Positions 62,703 through 64,000 of a DNA stretch of 64,000 nucleotides are shown piece by piece. A program made the translations under genes and the position numbers. The stretch spans positions 372,001 through 436,000 of the forward strand of contig NZ_LXUF01000001.1 of the NCBI RefSeq assembly GCF_001648895.1, read 5' to 3'. Source of the stretch: Methylovorus sp. MM2. Its GTDB lineage: Bacteria; Pseudomonadota; Gammaproteobacteria; Burkholderiales; Methylophilaceae. Below the pieces are notes generated by a model, which was not told where the DNA came from, ran no database searches, and saw only the letters and a program-made list of their open reading frames with translations. The stretch's first letter is position 1. The number at the start of each line of letters is the position of its first letter.

Positions 62703-62885
62703 TTAACTGTTGTCTTCCATTTGTATTGAGTGATTTACGTCTTTAAAATTAGGGTAAGTCTGTGACTTTTGAGATGAGCTAATTGATGCGGTCGGGGTAT
62801 ACGGAGTAAGTTGTCCAAATGAATATGCTAGTGTGATCGGGCCAAAAACCAAGGCTATGATGAGTAGATTTAGTAGTTTATGCAT
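62703..62885 (-). CDS. Small secreted or membrane-anchored protein (60 aa)
   Basis: A 60-codon ORF with an N-terminal hydrophobic segment (MHKLLNLLIIALVFGPITLA) followed by a Ser/Thr/Pro-rich tail. It looks like a signal peptide plus a short mature part. No homologue is known to me and no ribosome site is clear. It could be a spurious ORF. Confidence 0.4.
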   Translation of the reverse strand: MHKLLNLLIIALVFGPITLAYSFGQLTPYTPTASISSSQKSQTYPNFKDVNHSIQMEDNS

Positions 62886-63000
62886 GATGTTTTATGGTAT
62901 TGACTGATTGGTATTTCAGTTTAATAAAACCTCTTTTACCAAAGCATCCGTTCTGTTCTTATAAGCATGTAGGAAATTTCTGAGACTGGCTAACCGATAT

Positions 63001-63030
63001 GAAAAAGCCCAGTATTTACTGGGCTTTTTC
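63001..63030. terminator. Bidirectional rho-independent terminator
   Basis: A perfect 14-bp inverted repeat GAAAAAGCCCAGTA / TACTGGGCTTTTTC; the central two bases form the loop tip and inner pairs open to make a usable loop. A-tract and T-tract flank it on both sides. It lies 2 bp beyond the stop of the minus-strand zinc-ribbon gene and would also stop plus-strand transcripts. Confidence 0.82.
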
Positions 63031-63031
63031 A

Positions 63032-63565
63032 TTACAGGTAGTTGTTTCTTATTTTTTGTTTGATGAGATTACGTATCGTCTGCAGATAGTTTTCATAACT
63101 ACCAAAGAACCGCGCACCTTGTGTGTTACAACTCGGACAAACAATAATTTTCTCAGGGTATTCACCATCAGTTACTTTTAAGTCATGTTTGCATTTGAGG
63201 CAAAATGGCTGCAGCTCTTCAATAGCTTCATAGTCGCTACCATATTTCCATGACCATTCAGCACCATGGAATTGATCTGAGAGATAGCTTAACCATTTGG
63301 GTGTGTTGTCGCCGAAATGTTCGTAAAGCAGCTTTGATGCGATGGCAATAAGCCCTAGGGTACCTATCGTGACTAATACAACATATCCGTTATTATAATT
63401 ACTGCTTTGGATTAGCCAGACCACAAATGCACGTAGGAGGGTATGTTCAAGAATTGCGACAATAAGTACAACGCTGATAACAGTGACGATAATCCAGTGT
63501 TGCGACACTTTGCGCACTAGATTCTCCAATAGTTTTTCAAGTTTGGAAATAATGGATTCCATCAT
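63032..63565 (-). CDS. Membrane protein with C-terminal zinc ribbon
   Basis: A 177-aa protein with two transmembrane helices (WIIVTVISVVLIVAILEHTLL and YVVLVTIGTLGLIAIASKLLY) and a C-terminal zinc ribbon with two C-x2-C pairs (FCLKCKHDL, IVCPSCNTQ). A GGAGA site 9 bp upstream supports the ATG at 63565. I recognise no specific family. The zinc ribbon is probably cytoplasmic, given an even number of helices and a cytoplasmic start. It ends at the bidirectional terminator. Confidence 0.75.
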   Translation of the reverse strand: MMESIISKLEKLLENLVRKVSQHWIIVTVISVVLIVAILEHTLLRAFVVWLIQSSNYNNGYVVLVTIGTLGLIAIASKLLYEHFGDNTPKWLSYLSDQFHGAEWSWKYGSDYEAIEELQPFCLKCKHDLKVTDGEYPEKIIVCPSCNTQGARFFGSYENYLQTIRNLIKQKIRNNYL

Positions 63566-63704
63566 CTTGATATTCTCCTGTTTTATGATTTTTTATGGCT
63601 ATCGTTTTTCGGCATCAGGCACTTAGCTACTCGTCAATGCCAACCCAAAATAGTACTGTATTTTTGAGTTCTTGTAAGAATTAAAGATGCTTCAACAATC
63701 GATG

Positions 63705-64000
63705 CTAATTGCGCTTGATGTTGGCATTGTCTCCAATGTGTGTTTCGCCACGTTTCTTTGCTAACTCAATCTGCTTTTGCCGTTCGGTAATACTGGCACG
63801 CTTCTCTGCCGATAATTGATTAAAGCAATGGGGGCATGAAATGCCTTTAACATATTGAGATGATGCCATTTCATCTGGGGATATAGGGTGGCGACATGCA
63901 TAACATTGGTCATAATCCCCTAATTCCAATCCATGCCTGACTGCAACCCGTTGGTCGAATACAAAGCATTCACCTTCCCACAAACTTTCTTCAGCAGGCA
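63705..64000 (-). CDS. trhO: Rhodanese-related tRNA hydroxylase TrhO, C-terminal part (5' end outside window)
   Basis: The frame is open to the window edge. It encodes the C-terminal region of the TrhO/YceA family, with [36 protein letters not shown], a zinc-type CxxC pair (QCYACRHP), and a second pair ([10 protein letters not shown]). The rhodanese domain with the catalytic Cys lies outside the window. TrhO hydroxylates U34 of some tRNAs to ho5U. The tail ([19 protein letters not shown]) is basic. Confidence 0.87.
   Translation of the reverse strand, partial: PAEESLWEGECFVFDQRVAVRHGLELGDYDQCYACRHPISPDEMASSQYVKGISCPHCFNQLSAEKRASITERQKQIELAKKRGETHIGDNANIKRN

Overview
The window looks like chromosome of a betaproteobacterial methylotroph of the Methylophilaceae type (Methylotenera/Methylophilus-like). 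This is inferred from gene content: a formaldehyde-activating-enzyme homologue, a phosphoketolase/acetate kinase pair, betaproteobacterial-style ruvCAB, tol-pal and dnaG-rpoD gene order, and moderate GC. No database search was possible, so genus is not claimed.

Layout. 1-2.5 kb: end of nadA, then an ybhP/clsB-like pair. 2.5-6.4 kb: minus-strand phosphoketolase-acetate kinase operon. 6.6-7.4 kb: two small envelope genes. 7.5-18.7 kb: an orphan OmpR-type regulator and two giant surface proteins, a 2050-aa DUF11/SdrD-like protein coupled to a 1383-aa OmpA-domain beta-barrel protein. 18.7-23.1 kb: dienelactone hydrolase and an Mla-type (MCE) lipid-transport operon. 23.2-30.7 kb: Fae homologue, YjbQ, Bcr/CflA transporter, KefF/KefC pair, CBS protein, MarR regulator, DUF4440-like protein and EamA transporter. 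30.8-50.4 kb: a dense housekeeping block with yebC-ruvCAB, ybgC-tolQRAB-pal-cpoB, queE-queC, rpsP-rimM-trmD-rplS, ogt, xerD, folB, plsY, tsaD, rpsU-yqeY-dnaG and rpoD. 58.9-64 kb: a lipoprotein, an LTA-synthase-like membrane sulfatase, an SdiA-regulated-domain protein, small membrane proteins and the end of trhO.

The most unusual region is 50.4-58.9 kb. A tRNA with a CAU anticodon (best read as tRNA-Ile2) lies directly after rpoD, and its 3' 37 bases recur exactly at 58870-58906. These repeats bracket an 8.4-kb integrated element. Inside are a truncated tyrosine integrase and a polymorphic-toxin locus. The locus has two translationally coupled, separately signal-peptided Rhs/YD-repeat proteins, like a cocoon split over two polypeptides. 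The second carries a golvesin-like domain, the RHS core and an L,D-transpeptidase-like toxin tip. A membrane-anchored candidate immunity gene overlaps it by 1 bp. Downstream are a decayed toxin tip with a 51-codon candidate immunity gene, and an orphan Rhs tip that repeats about 590 bp of the main gene exactly and overlaps a Sel1-repeat gene.

Many start codons were set from 4-bp ATGA/GTGA overlaps or Shine-Dalgarno matches; the individual entries say where. Functions rest on motif and family recognition by eye.
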